DNA of 64,000 bases, taken from assembly GCF_020169335.1 (NCBI RefSeq), contig NZ_JAIEZN010000001.1, forward strand, positions 1,009,426 to 1,073,425. Reading direction: 5' to 3'. The stretch's first letter is position 1, and every line of letters starts with the position of its first letter. Shown here one piece after another: positions 30,216 to 39,995 of this stretch. The stretch comes from Devosia aquimaris (lineage in GTDB: Bacteria > Pseudomonadota > Alphaproteobacteria > Rhizobiales > Devosiaceae). The translations under genes and the position numbers were made by a program. A model generated the notes under the pieces. The model saw nothing but the letters and a program-made list of their open reading frames with translations. It was not told the DNA's origin and did not search any database.

Positions 30216-32546
30216 TCAGCCAGACCCATGCGGCGCGGCGTCTTCGCCGGTGCGCACACGAATGCGCCCCAGCGGCAGGAAGAACTTGCCGCCTGCCACC
30301 AGCAGTGCCGGCAGGATGAACAGGTCGCCAATCACCGCGAAGCCAAGCGTGGACACGAACAGCGTGCCAAACAGCGCCACCTGCGGCAGGTCCGAGAAGG
30401 TAACGATGATGACCCCGGAACACAGGATGATCGTGGTGGCGACAATGGCGCCGCCGATGCGGTGCACCGTGTGCTTGATGGCGCCCATGTGGTCCATCTT
30501 CTCCTCCCGCCGCGCATGCAGGTAGTGGGAGAGGAAGTGCACCGTGTCGTCCACTGCAATGCCGAAGGCGATGGTGAGCGCGATCACGGTCGTCAATTGC
30601 AGCCCCTGGCCGCTGAAATAGAGCCAGGCCTCGGTGCCCAGCACCGGGAAGAGGTTGGGAATGGCGGATGCCAGCGCCACCCGGAACGACTGGAAGGCAA
30701 AGCCGATCAGCGCCAGGTTGACCAGCACCGACATGGTGAGGTCGAGCTGCAGCCCACTCACGATCTGGTCGGTGCCATAGGTGGTCAACACGCGGAACCC
30801 GCCGATTTCGGCGCCGGCCACGCCGGCCGCCGCCAACTCGGCTTTGACGTCCGTCACCATCTGCTTGAGGTCGTCAGAATCCATGATCGTGGGCATGAAG
30901 CCGGTGACCAGCGCCTGGGTGCCATCATCAGTCACAAAGCGCTTGCGCAGGAACGGCCCCACGGAGTCGAACACCTCCTCGCGGGAGAATCCGGCATCGG
31001 TATAGTCCGTCATGGCCGCCGCTGAGATCACCTTGTTGTCCCCAATGTGGCCTTCCAGAATGCGATGCACCGTCTGGATGGTCTCGAAGTCGCGCTCGGT
31101 GACATTGGGATCGCCATCCTGCAGCGGCACGCGGATATAGAGCGGCGCCACGCCGCCAACCCCCTCGTCGATATTTTCCGCCGCCGACAGCGCCATGGAG
31201 TCTTTGGCGATGAAATCCTCGAACGAGAAATGCGGCTTGATCAGCACATAGGGCACGAACAGGCCCACGGTGACGATGATCGCAACCACCGACAGCAGGC
31301 GCCCATGGCGGCTGGCGATGAACCAGCTCAGCGGCAGGGCGGCAGTCAGCACCAGGCTGCTGCGCTTGGGCGCCTTGAAACCCATCCGCACGGCGGCTTT
31401 GAGCATCAGTGGCAGGAAGGTCATCAGGCATACAAACAGCACGAAGGTGCCGATGGCGCCGGCTATGGAGAACTCGCGAACGCCCTGGCCCGGGGTGAAG
31501 GCCAGCGAGGCGAAGCTCACAAACGTGGTGAGCATGGTCAGCGCCGCTGCCGGCCCCACCAGCTTGACGGTGGTATCCACCGCCTCGTCCGGGTCCATTC
31601 CGTCGCGCCAATAGGCCAGCCAGTTGAAGACGAAGAACATCGACTCCGCAAAGCTGATCACCAGCACCAGCGTGGTGACGATCACCGTCAGAAAGGTGAA
31701 CGAGCCAAAGAAGAACAGGATGATCCCCATCGACCACAGTACCGACAGAGCCGGCGTCGCGGCCACCAGCAAGGCGCCGGGCAGGGAGCGCAGTGCCAGA
31801 AGCGCAATCAGGGCGCCCAGTCCAAAGCCCCAGATGGTGAACTTGAGCTGGTCGGAAACCGAGGCGTTGATCATCTCGCTGGTCCAGATCGGGGGACCGG
31901 TCAGTTCGACGGAGATATTGCCATCCTGATAGGGCGCGATGGTCTCACGCACGCTGGCGATCATCGCCTTGGTGCCATCGCCCCGCGTCATTTCGGGGTT
32001 GGGGAACATGATGAGCACAATGCCGGTCAGGTCCGGTGTGATCAGGTTCCGCATCAGCGGGTCGTTCTGCTGCAGGTCACTTAGCGCCACAGCCACTTCG
32101 GCGAAATCCTGCATGCCTTCGGGCACAGCCGGCACGGATCCGCCATACTCGCTGGGCCTGCGCAGGGTGAACGGCGACATGGTGCCCACGGCGAAATCGT
32201 TGAGCTCGAGGTCGAACGCCAGCTCGCGCACCCGCTCCAGCGTCTCCGGATCGGTCAGAGTGGGCGAGCTGACCAGCACATAGACATCGTTCTCGAAGGT
32301 ACCGAAGGTCTGCGACAGGTGGTCATAGGCATCATAATACTGGCCGGAGTCGGCATAGATGCGCAGCAGGTCGCCATCGACATTGGCCCGCGGCAACTGG
32401 CTGGCGCATAGTCCGGTGACCAGCACCACCAGCAGGGCCACGATCTTGGGGTAGCGCAGCGTGGCGAAACCGAAATACTCCAGTCCGAAGCCGATGGACC
32501 GGTCATATGTGATCGTCGCCCATAGACGCTTGAACACAGACCCCAC
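30216..32546 (-). CDS. RND/MMPL-family exporter
   Basis: A 776-residue inner-membrane protein of the RND superfamily (COG1033 type). It shows the duplicated RND plan: one helix near residue 35, a large periplasmic loop (about 55-220), a helix block with VVTTLVLVISFAESMFFVFNWLAYW, a second helix near 405-425, another loop, and a final block with TVIALTIAFGIAVDDTVHFLSHYLHA, which includes the Asp pair of the proton relay region. Such proteins export lipids or hydrophobic molecules in several families, including hopanoids; the cargo here is unknown. The start is a GTG at 32546, with a second GTG nine bases later. Confidence 0.85.
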   Translation of the reverse strand: MGSVFKRLWATITYDRSIGFGLEYFGFATLRYPKIVALLVVLVTGLCASQLPRANVDGDLLRIYADSGQYYDAYDHLSQTFGTFENDVYVLVSSPTLTDPETLERVRELAFDLELNDFAVGTMSPFTLRRPSEYGGSVPAVPEGMQDFAEVAVALSDLQQNDPLMRNLITPDLTGIVLIMFPNPEMTRGDGTKAMIASVRETIAPYQDGNISVELTGPPIWTSEMINASVSDQLKFTIWGFGLGALIALLALRSLPGALLVAATPALSVLWSMGIILFFFGSFTFLTVIVTTLVLVISFAESMFFVFNWLAYWRDGMDPDEAVDTTVKLVGPAAALTMLTTFVSFASLAFTPGQGVREFSIAGAIGTFVLFVCLMTFLPLMLKAAVRMGFKAPKRSSLVLTAALPLSWFIASRHGRLLSVVAIIVTVGLFVPYVLIKPHFSFEDFIAKDSMALSAAENIDEGVGGVAPLYIRVPLQDGDPNVTERDFETIQTVHRILEGHIGDNKVISAAAMTDYTDAGFSREEVFDSVGPFLRKRFVTDDGTQALVTGFMPTIMDSDDLKQMVTDVKAELAAAGVAGAEIGGFRVLTTYGTDQIVSGLQLDLTMSVLVNLALIGFAFQSFRVALASAIPNLFPVLGTEAWLYFSGQGLQLTTVIALTIAFGIAVDDTVHFLSHYLHARREEKMDHMGAIKHTVHRIGGAIVATTIILCSGVIIVTFSDLPQVALFGTLFVSTLGFAVIGDLFILPALLVAGGKFFLPLGRIRVRTGEDAAPHGSG

Positions 32547-32658
32547 GATATTTGACCCCAGCTTGCACGCGCTGGGGCCAAGCTGCGCGATTCCCAGGGG
32601 TTTGTCAGCGGCGGCCGGAGTGCGGGCGGGCCCCGGCGCCAGTCATACACTCATAATG

Positions 32659-32695
32659 CAGCTGCTGCCCCGCCAGAGTGGCGGGGCAGCAGCTG
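32659..32695. terminator. Very long perfect hairpin between the RND and NmrA genes
   Basis: CAGCTGCTGCCCCGCCA and its exact complement form a 17-bp stem with a 3-base loop, 9 bases after the stop of the NmrA-family gene. There is no T-run on either strand, so it could be a strong but atypical terminator or an RNA-stability element. Confidence 0.5.
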
Positions 32696-32704
32696 ACGTT
32701 GACC

Positions 32705-33586
32705 TCAGAGGCCGAGGGCAGGGCGGTTCGCCGCCAGGAAATCGGCGAGCGTGGCAGGCTTGCGGCCCGAGTAGCGCTCGACAGTGTCGGTGACCACGCC
32801 AAAGTGGCCGGTGACGGCATCCTTCTGGAAGGCCACCAGCGCGCCGGCAAAGCCCTCGGGAATACCGGCAGAGACCATGCCGGCCTGCAGCTGGTCGGGC
32901 GCTACGGCAATGACCTGCACCGGCTTGCCACTGATCTGGCTATAGAGCGCTGCGCGGTCGACATTGGTCACAAAGGCGGGGCCGGTCACATCCTCGATGG
33001 TCTGGCCCTCGCACTGCAGCAGCGCGCCTGCCGCCGTGCGGGCCGCGTCCGCGCGGGTCACATAGGATGTGCCACGGTCGCCAATCAGGCCGAACAACTG
33101 GCCCGAAGCAATGACATGGGCCGCATCGGCCAGGTTGTTTTCGGCATACATGTGGTTGCGCAGGATGGTGAAGCCCAGGCCGCTGTTGGCGATGGCCAGC
33201 TCGGTCCAATAATGCTCAAAGCCGATGCCGGCGTCAGGGTTGGGCCGGGCAGCCGGTGCCGAGGTGTAGACGATGTGCTTGACGCCGGCAGCCTTGGCGG
33301 CATTGACCGCCGCGGTCTGCTGGGCAACGCGCGAGCCAATGCCGTCCGTGCTGACGATCAGCACGCGATCCACGCCGGCGAAGGCTGCGGTCAGGCTGGC
33401 GGCATCGTCGAAATCGACCTTGCGGACCTCAACGCCCCGGGCGGCCAGATCGGCCAGCTTGCTGACGTCGCGCGTGCCGGCAACGATGCGGGTGGCGCCA
33501 CGCGCCAGCAGCTCTTCCACCGCGATACGGCCGAGATGGCCGGCTGCGCCCGTGACCAGCAGTGTCTGATCCTTGAATTGAGTCAT
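32705..33586 (-). CDS. NmrA/QorB-like NAD(P)-binding oxidoreductase
   Basis: A 293-residue atypical short-chain dehydrogenase. The dinucleotide-binding motif is LVTGAAGHLGRIAVEEL (GxxGxxG, residues about 9-25). The usual Tyr-x-x-x-Lys is absent, as in NmrA and QorB families. It starts at an ATG preceded by GGAGATCAAG. It is divergent from an HxlR regulator, the same layout as qorB-type quinone reductases with their redox-sensing regulator, so a role in quinone or electrophile stress is inferred. Confidence 0.85.
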   Translation of the reverse strand: MTQFKDQTLLVTGAAGHLGRIAVEELLARGATRIVAGTRDVSKLADLAARGVEVRKVDFDDAASLTAAFAGVDRVLIVSTDGIGSRVAQQTAAVNAAKAAGVKHIVYTSAPAARPNPDAGIGFEHYWTELAIANSGLGFTILRNHMYAENNLADAAHVIASGQLFGLIGDRGTSYVTRADAARTAAGALLQCEGQTIEDVTGPAFVTNVDRAALYSQISGKPVQVIAVAPDQLQAGMVSAGIPEGFAGALVAFQKDAVTGHFGVVTDTVERYSGRKPATLADFLAANRPALGL

Positions 33587-33630
33587 CTTGATCTCCGTGT
33601 TGACCAACTCCTCCTTGCAGCGGATGCCGA

Positions 33631-33656
33631 TGGAGAGTAAGTATCGTTTGGAGAGT
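33631..33656. promoter_or_regulatory. Direct repeat in the NmrA/HxlR divergent promoter
   Basis: TGGAGAGT occurs at 33631-33638 and again at 33649-33656, 18 bases apart, in the 158-base region between the two divergent genes. It is a candidate binding site for the HxlR protein. Confidence 0.3.
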
Positions 33657-33744
33657 GCTATCTAGTCTGCTTCCGGGATGACGAAAAGGAGGCACTTTGG
33701 CCGCTTAAAGTCACCCACAGGTAACTGCCCAGGAGTACCCAGCC

Positions 33745-34152
33745 GTGTTGCGCACCCTATCTGAAGAAGCCGCCCTGTACATCGAACGCTGGAACCAGGC
33801 GCCGGCTGGTCCGCCCGATGCCTGTCCGGTCCGCGGCGTGCTCGACAAGATCTCCGACAAGTGGAGCATGCTTCTCGTGATGACGCTGGCCAGTGGCCCC
33901 CGGCGTTTCAACCAGCTGCGGCGGGAGATTCCCGATATCTCGCAGAAGATGCTGACCCAGACGCTGCGCGACCTGCAGCGCGACGGCATGGTGGCGCGCG
34001 CTGTCTTCGACACCAAGCCGCCCTCGGTGGAATACCGCCTGACGTCGCTGGGCGAGTCCATCATTGTGCCGTTTGGGCACCTGATCCAGTGGGCAGGCGA
34101 GAACCATCCCCGCATCGACCAGGCCCGCCAGGTGTTCGACAGCGCCAACTGA
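33745..34152 (+). CDS. HxlR-family transcriptional regulator
   Basis: A 135-residue winged-helix protein. The segment CPVRGVLDKISDKWSMLL is the HxlR signature with its N-terminal Cys, which acts as a redox or electrophile sensor in well-studied members. FNQLRREIPDISQKMLTQTL is the recognition-helix region. The start is a GTG with AGGAG nine bases upstream (33731-33735). It likely controls itself and the divergent oxidoreductase. Confidence 0.88.
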   Translation: MLRTLSEEAALYIERWNQAPAGPPDACPVRGVLDKISDKWSMLLVMTLASGPRRFNQLRREIPDISQKMLTQTLRDLQRDGMVARAVFDTKPPSVEYRLTSLGESIIVPFGHLIQWAGENHPRIDQARQVFDSAN

Positions 34153-34200
34153 GGTCTTCCGCGCCGTACCAGAGGCGTCGGCGCTTCAATCGCAAAGAAT

Positions 34201-34229
34201 CGTTTGCAAACGTTTGTTTGCAATATAGT
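34201..34229 (+). promoter_or_regulatory. Operator-promoter of the ArsR-MFS operon
   Basis: CGTTTGCAAACG (34201-34212) is a perfect 12-bp palindrome, and its core GTTTGCAA recurs at 34216-34223, 14 bases downstream. TATAGT at 34224-34229 is a likely -10 box. The repeats therefore overlap the promoter, as expected for autoregulation by the ArsR-type repressor. Confidence 0.55.
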
Positions 34230-34254
34230 CTGGCCAGCGACAAGGAGATGTCGC

Positions 34255-34857
34255 ATGGCCCGGCGCAGCATTACCCGGATTGCCCCTGATCCCACCGCGC
34301 TCAAGGCGCTCGCCCATCCTGTGCGGCTGCGCATGCTCAGCCTGCTGCGTCTCGATGGCCCGGCAACCGCGTCTGGCCTCGCGGCGCGCCTCGGCCTCAA
34401 CTCGGGCGCCACCAGCTATCATCTGCGGCAACTGGCGCAGCATGGTTTCATCGAGGAAGACAGCGCGCGCGGCAATCAGCGCGACCGCTGGTGGCGCTCC
34501 CGGCATGACATGACGACCTTTCTCACCGACAGCGTCGAAGGCGATGCGCTCGAGGCGGGCCTCGCCTTCCAGCAAGCGGCGATCAACTGGCACATGCGGC
34601 AGATGCAGGCGGCGCACAATGCCTATCCCGAGCTGCCGCTGGCATGGCGCCAGGCGTTCACCGTCAGCGACTACACCATCGCCATGACGCCCGAGGCCGC
34701 CGCCGCGCTGATCGACCAGATCAAGTCGCTGCTCACCGAGGCCATGGCCGCCGCGCCGCCACTGGTCGCGCCGCTGCCGGGTGACCTGCGGCCATTTTCC
34801 GTCATCCTCAATGCCGCCCCCTTGATGGCCGATCAGCCGGAGCAGGATCCGTCATGA
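34255..34857 (+). CDS. ArsR-like winged-helix transcriptional regulator
   Basis: A 200-residue regulator with an N-terminal HTH_20/ArsR-type domain (LKALAHPVRLRMLSLL, then SGLAARLGLNSGATSYHLRQLAQHGFI). The C-terminal half is helical, with no CxC metal-binding motif, so a small-molecule ligand is more likely than a metal. AAGGAG precedes the ATG by seven bases. It is translationally coupled by an ATGA overlap to the MFS transporter that it probably controls. Confidence 0.87.
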   Translation: MARRSITRIAPDPTALKALAHPVRLRMLSLLRLDGPATASGLAARLGLNSGATSYHLRQLAQHGFIEEDSARGNQRDRWWRSRHDMTTFLTDSVEGDALEAGLAFQQAAINWHMRQMQAAHNAYPELPLAWRQAFTVSDYTIAMTPEAAAALIDQIKSLLTEAMAAAPPLVAPLPGDLRPFSVILNAAPLMADQPEQDPS

Positions 34858-36098
34858 GCCTGCCCAGACCCTTCCTCGCCCTCTCGGCGGCAACTGTCCT
34901 TGCCACCACCGGCACGCGCTTTTCGGCCATCGCCGTGCCCTGGCTGGTACTCGAAACCACCGGTGACCCTGTGCTGACCGGTCTGGCTGGCCTGGCCGAA
35001 ATGCTGCCCTATGTTCTGGCCAAGGCGCTGGGTGGTCCGCTCATCGACCGCCTTGGCCCGCGGCGCATGGCCATCACCTGCGACCTGCTGTCGACCATGG
35101 CGGTCGCGGTGGTGCCACTGCTCTATTGGGCAGGCCTGCTCTCCATCTGGATCTTGTTGCCGGCTCTGGCGTTGATCGGCGTGCTGCGCGCACCCGCCGA
35201 TGCCAGCAAGCAGGCCATGGTGCCCGCCGTGGCCGCTCTCGGCCACATGCCGCTCGAACGGGTGACGGGCGTGGTCGGCGCTGCGGATCGGCTGGCCGGC
35301 ACGTTGGGCGCCGCCAGCGCGGGCGCCCTGATCGGTCTGCTGGGCTCCGGCGCGGCGCTCATCGCCAATGCCACGGCCTTCCTGCTCTCGGCTCTCGTGC
35401 TGTCCATGGGCGTTCCGCGAACCAATGCTGCCGTCGCTGCCGATGCCACAGCCGAACCCGTCGTACCCATCGGCTATATCGGCCAGTTCGCCGCCGGCTG
35501 GCACGTCCTGCGCAGTGACGCCGTGCTCATGGGCCTGGTGCTGATGATCGCCGTGACCAATCTGTTCGATCAGGCCTACTCCATGGTCCTATTGCCCGTC
35601 TGGGTTCGCGCCGCCGGTCTTGATGTCACCTGGGTCGGCATCTTCCTGGCCACCTTTTCGGCCTCGGCCATTGCCGGGTCCACCCTCGCGGCGATCTATG
35701 GCGCCCGCCTGCCGCGCCTGCTGCTCTATACCCTGGGCTTCCTCTGCGCCGGTCCGCTGGCATTGGGGAGCTTTGCGCTCAACCTGCCGTTGCCCGCCAT
35801 CATCGCCATTCTGCTGCTGGGCGGTCTGGCCGCGGGCTTCCTCAACCCCATCATCTCGGCCATCCTGCTCGAACGGACGCCCGCGCCGATGGTCGGCCGG
35901 GTCATCGCTTTGACCGGCGCGCTCACCTGGTCGCTGATCCCCTTTGGCGGGCTCTACGCGGGTCTTCTGGTCAACAATGTCGGCATCTTGCCGGCCCTGG
36001 GTGTAACGGCCACGCTCTATCTCTGCGCCACGCTGCTGCCCCTTGCGATACCCAGCTTTCGCCAGATGGGGCAGGCGAGGGCTGGCGCAACCAGCTGA
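34854..36098 (+). CDS. MFS transporter (MFS_3/EntS-like)
   Basis: A 414-residue major facilitator protein with 12 predicted helices. The start SLPRPFLALSAATVLATTGTRFSAIAVPWLVLE resembles the MFS_3 group of drug and siderophore exporters, and LGGPLIDRLGPRRMAITCD is the loop 2-3 motif A. Cotranscribed with the upstream ArsR regulator; the substrate is unknown. It ends six bases before a convergent gene. Confidence 0.87.
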   Translation: MSLPRPFLALSAATVLATTGTRFSAIAVPWLVLETTGDPVLTGLAGLAEMLPYVLAKALGGPLIDRLGPRRMAITCDLLSTMAVAVVPLLYWAGLLSIWILLPALALIGVLRAPADASKQAMVPAVAALGHMPLERVTGVVGAADRLAGTLGAASAGALIGLLGSGAALIANATAFLLSALVLSMGVPRTNAAVAADATAEPVVPIGYIGQFAAGWHVLRSDAVLMGLVLMIAVTNLFDQAYSMVLLPVWVRAAGLDVTWVGIFLATFSASAIAGSTLAAIYGARLPRLLLYTLGFLCAGPLALGSFALNLPLPAIIAILLLGGLAAGFLNPIISAILLERTPAPMVGRVIALTGALTWSLIPFGGLYAGLLVNNVGILPALGVTATLYLCATLLPLAIPSFRQMGQARAGATS

Positions 36099-36104
36099 CG
36101 GCGC

Positions 36105-36578
36105 TCAGGGCCGCGGCAGGCGCAGCCTGTCGATGGTCTGGCTCATGCCGGCCTCGATCCCGAGGTTAAACCAGTTGCGGATGGCCTCGTCGTCAAGATG
36201 GGGCGGCAAGTCCAGTCGGAGAGTCATTCTTGTGCCGCGATCCAAGGCCTGGAAGTCCAGCGTCACCAGTGGCGCATCCTCGACCCCGTCGGTGAGATCG
36301 GGCCAGCCACCCACCGCGCCAAAGGTAAAGGCAAGGCGATGCGGCTTGTCGATCTCGCGATAGATGCCGCCGGTGACATAGGATTTGTCTGCCGTCTCGA
36401 CCATGTGCAGCCGCCAGGCGCCGCCCACGCGCAAATCAACCTGCGGTGGCCAGGCGATCGGCATGCCGGGATTGAGGAACCAGTCGAGCTTGTCCGGCTC
36501 CGTCCAGGCCGCAAAGACCTCAGCCGGCGGCACGGGATAGGTACGCACAAGGGTGAAGCCGCGCCGGGGTCCCGTCAT
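36105..36578 (-). CDS. SRPBCC/AHSA1-like domain protein
   Basis: A 157-residue protein of the START/Bet v 1-like fold, AHSA1 type. The N-terminal strand TLVRTYPVPPAEVFAAWTEPDKLDWFLNPG and the C-terminal helix EAIRNWFNLGIEAGMSQTIDRL are typical. Such proteins are often encoded next to a small ArsR regulator, as here, where the start overlaps the regulator's stop (36575-36578). The ligand is unknown. Confidence 0.85.
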   Translation of the reverse strand: MTGPRRGFTLVRTYPVPPAEVFAAWTEPDKLDWFLNPGMPIAWPPQVDLRVGGAWRLHMVETADKSYVTGGIYREIDKPHRLAFTFGAVGGWPDLTDGVEDAPLVTLDFQALDRGTRMTLRLDLPPHLDDEAIRNWFNLGIEAGMSQTIDRLRLPRP

Positions 36579-36904
36579 TCTTTCTCTCCTGGGGTCGTCG
36601 TCAGTTGCGCGCCAAGCCGATCCAGCCGCTCGGCAAAGAAGCTGCGATAGGTCTCGATCCACGCATCCGCCGCCGCCAGCGGGGCGGGGTCCAGCCGGCA
36701 GGGCCGGGATTGCGCATGCCGTTCCTTGCGCAGCAGCCCGGCCTCCTCGAGCACCTTGAGGTGGCGCGACACGGTCGGCAGCGTCAGCGCGAACGGGGCC
36801 GCCAGTTCATTGACCGTGGCCGGCCCTTCGGCCAACCGGGCCAGCAGGGCGCGCCGGGTCGGATCGGCCAGCGCGCTGAAGGTGCGGGTGAGGGGATCGC
36901 TCAT
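36575..36904 (-). CDS. ArsR-family regulator paired with an SRPBCC protein
   Basis: A 109-residue winged-helix regulator: [19 protein letters not shown], then [28 protein letters not shown]. There is no metal-binding CxC, which fits the group co-occurring with AHSA1 proteins. I use the ATG at 36904; an upstream TTG is less likely. An inverted repeat, TATTTGC (36904-36910) and GCAAATA (36935-36941), spans its promoter and might be its operator. Confidence 0.86.
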   Translation of the reverse strand: MSDPLTRTFSALADPTRRALLARLAEGPATVNELAAPFALTLPTVSRHLKVLEEAGLLRKERHAQSRPCRLDPAPLAAADAWIETYRSFFAERLDRLGAQLTTTPGEKE

Positions 36905-37068
36905 ATTTGCTAACCAGAGTAATTGCGTTGGCATGCAAATACAGCGTCAGACGATGGCCGTCAAGCCGGGCATGCCTTGGCAATCCACACCTAACGCGCC
37001 GCAAAATTGGTATTCCCGGCCGAAATCGCCTATCTATCGGGCAACAAAACCAACATAGAATCACCCCA

Positions 37069-39858
37069 GTGACCGATACCAGCGACAACGGATCCGGCGC
37101 GCTGCCGCCCTCCGATATCTCGATGATCTCCATCACCGACGAAATGCGGAAGTCCTATCTCGATTACGCCATGAGCGTGATCGTCAGCCGCGCCCTCCCG
37201 GACGTGCGCGACGGGCTCAAGCCGGTGCACCGCCGCATCCTGTTTTCGATGAGCGAGAACGGCTACGAATACAACAAGCCCTACCGCAAATCGGCCCGTG
37301 TCGTCGGCGACGTGATCGGTAAGTACCATCCGCACGGCGACAGCGCCGTCTACATGGCCCTGGTGCGCATGGCGCAGGATTTCTCCATGGGCGAAATGCT
37401 GGTGGAAGGGCAGGGCAACTTCGGCTCGGTCGACGGCGATATGCCCGCCGCCATGCGTTACACCGAAGTGCGCATGCAAAAGATCACCAATTCCATGCTC
37501 GATGACCTCGACAAGGATACGGTCGATTTCCGCGACAACTACGATGGCTCCGAAAAGGAGCCCACCGTCCTGCCGGCGCGCTATCCCAACATGCTGGTCA
37601 ACGGCGGCGGCGGCATCGCCGTGGGCATGGCCACCAATATTCCCACCCACAATCTGGGCGAGACCATCGATGCGGCGCTGCTGGTGCTCGACAATCCGCA
37701 GGTGACGGTCGAGGAACTGCTCGGCGTCATGCCGGGCCCCGATTTCCCCACCGGCGGCATCATCCTGGGTCGAGCCGGCATCCGCGCCGCCTATGAGACC
37801 GGCCGCGGCTCGGTGGTCATGCGCGGCCGCGTTGCCATCGAAGAGGTGCGCAAGGAGCGCGAAGCCCTCGTCATCACCGAAATTCCCTATCAGGTGAACA
37901 AGGCTTCGATGGTCGAAAAGATTGCTGAACTGGTGCGCGACAAGCGCATCGAAGGCATTTCCGACATGCGCGACGAAAGCGACCGCAACGGCATGCGCGT
38001 CGTCGTCGAGATCAAGCGCGATGCGCTGGCCGATGTCGTGCTCAACCAGCTCTATCGCTTCACGCCGCTGCAATCCTCCTTCGGCTGCAATTTCGTGGCG
38101 CTCAATGGCGGCAAGCCGCAGCTGATGAACCTGCGCGAAATGCTGCAGGCCTTCATCGATTTCCGTCACCAGGTGGTGACGCGTCGCGCCCGCTTCCTGC
38201 TCAACAAGGCCCGCGACCGCGCCCATATCCTGGTGGGTCTGGCCGTGGCCGTGGCCAATATCGACGAGGTCATCGCCCTGATCCGCACCGCGCCCGATCC
38301 GGCGACGGCGCGTGAACAGCTGATGACCCGCCGCTGGCCGGCCCAGGACGTGGCCCCGCTGATCGCCCTGATCGACGATCCGCGCCACCGCATCAACGAC
38401 GATGGTACCTTCAATCTGTCCGACGAGCAGGCCCGAGCCATTCTCGAGCTGCGCCTGGCCCGCCTGACGGCGCTGGGTCGCGATGAAATCGGCGACGAAC
38501 TCAATGGCCTGGGAGCCCAGATCGAGGACTATCTCGATATCCTGCGCAGCCGCGAACGCGTCGTTGAGATCATCCGCACCGAGCTGACCGAGATCAAGGA
38601 GCAGTTCGCCACGCCGCGCCGCACCGAGATTTCCGAATCTCTGGGCGATTTCGACGACGAGGACCTGATTGCCCGCGAGGACATGGTCGTCACCGTCAGC
38701 CACGAAGGCTATATCAAGCGCGTGCCGCTCTCGACCTATCGGGCGCAGAACCGCGGCGGCAAGGGTCGCTCGGGCATGGCGACGCGCGAAGAAGATTTCG
38801 TCGCCCGCCTGTTCGTCGCCAATACCCATACCCCCGTGCTGTTCTTCACCAGCCGCGGCATTGCCTACAAGCTCAAGGTCTGGCGCCTGCCGCTGGCCCA
38901 GGCCAATGCGCGCGGCAAGGCGCTCATTAACATCCTGCCGCTCGAGCAGGGTGAGCGCCTGACCACCATCATGCCGCTGCCCGAGGACGAGACCACTTGG
39001 GGCAATCTCGACATCATGTTCGCCACCACCCGTGGCACCGTGCGCCGCAACTCGCTGGCCGATTTCGTCGAAGTCCGCCAGAACGGCAAGATCGCCATGA
39101 AGCTCGACGAAGGCGATCAGATCGTCGGCGTCGAGACGGCGACCGCCAATGACGACGTCCTGCTCACCACTGCCATGGGGCAAGCAATCCGCTTCCCCGT
39201 GGACGATGTGCGCGTGTTCAAGGGCCGCGACTCCATGGGCGTGCGCGGCATCAACCTGGCGCCCGAGGACACGGTGATTTCGATGGCCGTGATCAACCAC
39301 TCCGACGCCACCGCCGAAGAACGCGCCGCCTATCTCAAGATGAGCCGTGCCGTGCGCGGTGAAGAGCAGAGCGAGGAGGCCGGGTCCGACGAAGGTGATG
39401 TCGTGGCCGGCGAACTGCCGCCCGAGCGCTATGCCCTGATGAGCGCCACCGAGCAGTTCATCCTGACCATCTCCGAAAATGGCTATGGCAAGCGCACCTC
39501 CAGCCACGAATACCGGATCACCGGTCGCGGCGGCAAAGGCATCGTCGCCATGGCGGTCAACAAGCGCAACGGCAACCTGGTGGCCAGCTTCCCGGTCGCC
39601 GATGAAGACCAGATCATGCTGATCTCCGATGGTGGCCAGACCATCCGTCTGCCGGTGGGCGGCGACAAGCCGATCCGCATCGTCAGCCGCGGTAGCCAGG
39701 GCGTCATCGTGTTCGACACCGCAGAAGACGAAAAGGTCGTCTCGGTTGAACACATCCGCGAGCCCGAGGCCGACGAAAGCGAAGCCAATGCTGCGCCCGA
39801 AGCGCCCGAGGGCGACGCCCCCGGGGCGCCGGACACCCCGGACGCTCCGCAGGAATAG
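37069..39858 (+). CDS. gyrA: DNA gyrase subunit A
   Basis: Type II topoisomerase subunit that introduces negative supercoils with GyrB. The active-site Tyr is Y131 in AMRYTEVRM, and the GyrA-box QNRGGKG at 560-566 separates it from ParC. From the GTG at 37069 the protein has 929 residues; the frame is open to 36907, but the extension is not gyrase-like. In the quinolone-resistance region [17 protein letters not shown], the equivalents of E. coli Ser83 and Asp87 are S92 and M96. An acidic Ala/Pro/Glu tail follows the beta-pinwheel. A terminator follows. Confidence 0.97.
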   Translation: MTDTSDNGSGALPPSDISMISITDEMRKSYLDYAMSVIVSRALPDVRDGLKPVHRRILFSMSENGYEYNKPYRKSARVVGDVIGKYHPHGDSAVYMALVRMAQDFSMGEMLVEGQGNFGSVDGDMPAAMRYTEVRMQKITNSMLDDLDKDTVDFRDNYDGSEKEPTVLPARYPNMLVNGGGGIAVGMATNIPTHNLGETIDAALLVLDNPQVTVEELLGVMPGPDFPTGGIILGRAGIRAAYETGRGSVVMRGRVAIEEVRKEREALVITEIPYQVNKASMVEKIAELVRDKRIEGISDMRDESDRNGMRVVVEIKRDALADVVLNQLYRFTPLQSSFGCNFVALNGGKPQLMNLREMLQAFIDFRHQVVTRRARFLLNKARDRAHILVGLAVAVANIDEVIALIRTAPDPATAREQLMTRRWPAQDVAPLIALIDDPRHRINDDGTFNLSDEQARAILELRLARLTALGRDEIGDELNGLGAQIEDYLDILRSRERVVEIIRTELTEIKEQFATPRRTEISESLGDFDDEDLIAREDMVVTVSHEGYIKRVPLSTYRAQNRGGKGRSGMATREEDFVARLFVANTHTPVLFFTSRGIAYKLKVWRLPLAQANARGKALINILPLEQGERLTTIMPLPEDETTWGNLDIMFATTRGTVRRNSLADFVEVRQNGKIAMKLDEGDQIVGVETATANDDVLLTTAMGQAIRFPVDDVRVFKGRDSMGVRGINLAPEDTVISMAVINHSDATAEERAAYLKMSRAVRGEEQSEEAGSDEGDVVAGELPPERYALMSATEQFILTISENGYGKRTSSHEYRITGRGGKGIVAMAVNKRNGNLVASFPVADEDQIMLISDGGQTIRLPVGGDKPIRIVSRGSQGVIVFDTAEDEKVVSVEHIREPEADESEANAAPEAPEGDAPGAPDTPDAPQE

Positions 39859-39877
39859 CCGAACACATCTGGAAAAA

Positions 39878-39904
39878 GGGGCGCTGCGGCGCCCCTTGTT
39901 TTTT
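39878..39904 (+). terminator. Terminator after gyrA
   Basis: GGGGCGC and GCGCCCC form a 7-bp stem with a TGCG loop, followed by TTGTTTTTT. Confidence 0.88.
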
Positions 39905-39995
39905 CTGTCATGGCAGAGATTTGCGCCCGCCACGCATCGGCTGGTTGCCAGATCGGGGCGCTGCTGGCTTTATGGTGTCACCTGGAGTTTTCCCG

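Noticed and set aside
30102..32084. Plus-strand open frames opposite the RND exporter
   Set aside because: Shadows of a clear membrane protein gene; compositions are His/Arg/Gln-rich.
37030..39933. Minus-strand open frame of 967 codons opposite gyrA
   Set aside because: Antisense shadow of gyrA, with the same biased low-complexity composition.
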